Assembly (NCBI GenBank): GCA_025350285.1
Contig: JANXYE010000678.1
Coordinates: forward strand, 1-5,903
Length of the DNA stretch: 5,903 nt
From: Chloroflexota bacterium
GTDB lineage: Bacteria > Chloroflexota > Dehalococcoidia > Tepidiformales > Tepidiformaceae
Direction: 5' to 3'
Below the pieces are notes generated by a model that ran no database searches, was not told where the DNA came from, and saw only the letters and a program-made list of their open reading frames with translations. How positions within the stretch are numbered: position 1 is the first letter of the stretch; each line of letters starts with the position of its first letter. This document shows, in pieces, positions 5,748-5,903 of the stretch. Made by a program: the position numbers and the translations under genes.

Positions 5748-5903
5748 CTAGATCCCGGCTCGCAGGATCTCCTTCGGGCCCTCGGGCCCGGCCATCCGAA
5801 ACCGCAACCCGCCCGCAGCCGGCAATAGGACGGCGAAATCGAAGAACGGGCAGCAGCGCCGTTCGTTCGTGACGAACGACCCGAGCGCGACGAGCGTCTC
5901 GGG
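5748..5903 (-). CDS. 3' end of a small CCPFF-motif protein (partial, runs off the right edge)
   Basis: Reading the minus strand from the window edge gives 51 residues and then TAG. The start lies outside the window. The fragment contains ALGSFVTNERRCCPFFDF, then a Gly-rich turn, LRFRMAGPEGPKEIL and the end RAGI. From memory, the pattern of a Cys-Cys-Pro-Phe core after a charged helix, followed by a beta strand and a G-P-E-G-x-K-E-hydrophobic end, recurs in small uncharacterised bacterial proteins, some of them near metal-resistance genes. The adjacent Cys pair (codons at 5850-5855) could bind a soft metal, but function is not established. The clean frame to a stop, 33 bases before the next gene on the same strand, supports a real gene. 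Confidence 0.75.
   Translation of the reverse strand, partial: PETLVALGSFVTNERRCCPFFDFAVLLPAAGGLRFRMAGPEGPKEILRAGI

Noticed and set aside
5136..5751. Plus-strand open frames opposite the minus-strand exported protein
   Set aside because: The translations are Gly/Ala/Arg low complexity mirroring the Pro/Thr/Ala linker. The minus-strand reading has a hydrophobic N-terminus, a linker and a plausible folded domain.
5863..5879. Perfect 8-bp inverted repeat TCGTTCGT-g-ACGAACGA
   Set aside because: It lies inside the coding frame of the partial CCPFF gene, has a one-base centre too tight for a hairpin, and is explained by the SFVTNE codons; an operator here is not supported.

Overview
The window is GC-rich DNA with tightly packed genes. 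Its clearest theme is extracytoplasmic copper handling. It holds two stand-alone CopC-domain proteins and one very large CopC-CopD fusion that ends in a c-type heme domain. Small exported or membrane proteins surround them. The high GC content, candidate leaderless promoters (a -10 hexamer five to seven bases before the start codon), tail-anchored CopC proteins and Thr/Pro/Ala-rich exported linkers fit a Chloroflexota-like or other high-GC bacterium. This is an inference from style; no phylogenetic marker is present.

Layout. (1) A plus-strand cluster at 30-1692: a His/Cys-containing small membrane protein, a tail-anchored CopC protein, and a small helical lipoprotein. It closes with a perfect 15-bp hairpin at 1714-1745. 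(2) A non-coding stretch at 1746-2032 with a large imperfect hairpin and one copy of a short dispersed repeat, ending in a candidate leaderless promoter. (3) A second plus-strand operon at 2033-4800: another tail-anchored CopC, then, overlapping by four bases, a 726-residue CopC-CopD-YtkA/FixH-like-cytochrome c fusion. (4) A non-coding stretch at 4801-5051 between converging genes, with the second copy of the dispersed repeat in inverted orientation. (5) A minus-strand pair: a 220-residue exported Pro/Thr/Ala-rich protein (5714-5052), preceded by the 3' end of a gene that enters from the right edge (5903-5748) and encodes a small protein with a CCPFF motif.

How the genes may work together (inference): the CopC proteins would hold copper outside the membrane. 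The CopD part of the fusion would move copper across the membrane or pass it to cuproenzymes. The attached heme c domain suggests a link to electron transfer, either Cu(II)/Cu(I) redox chemistry or delivery to a respiratory oxidase. Both stand-alone CopC proteins keep the N-terminal His expected after signal cleavage but have DGD where the fusion has the usual DGH, so their metal site probably differs.
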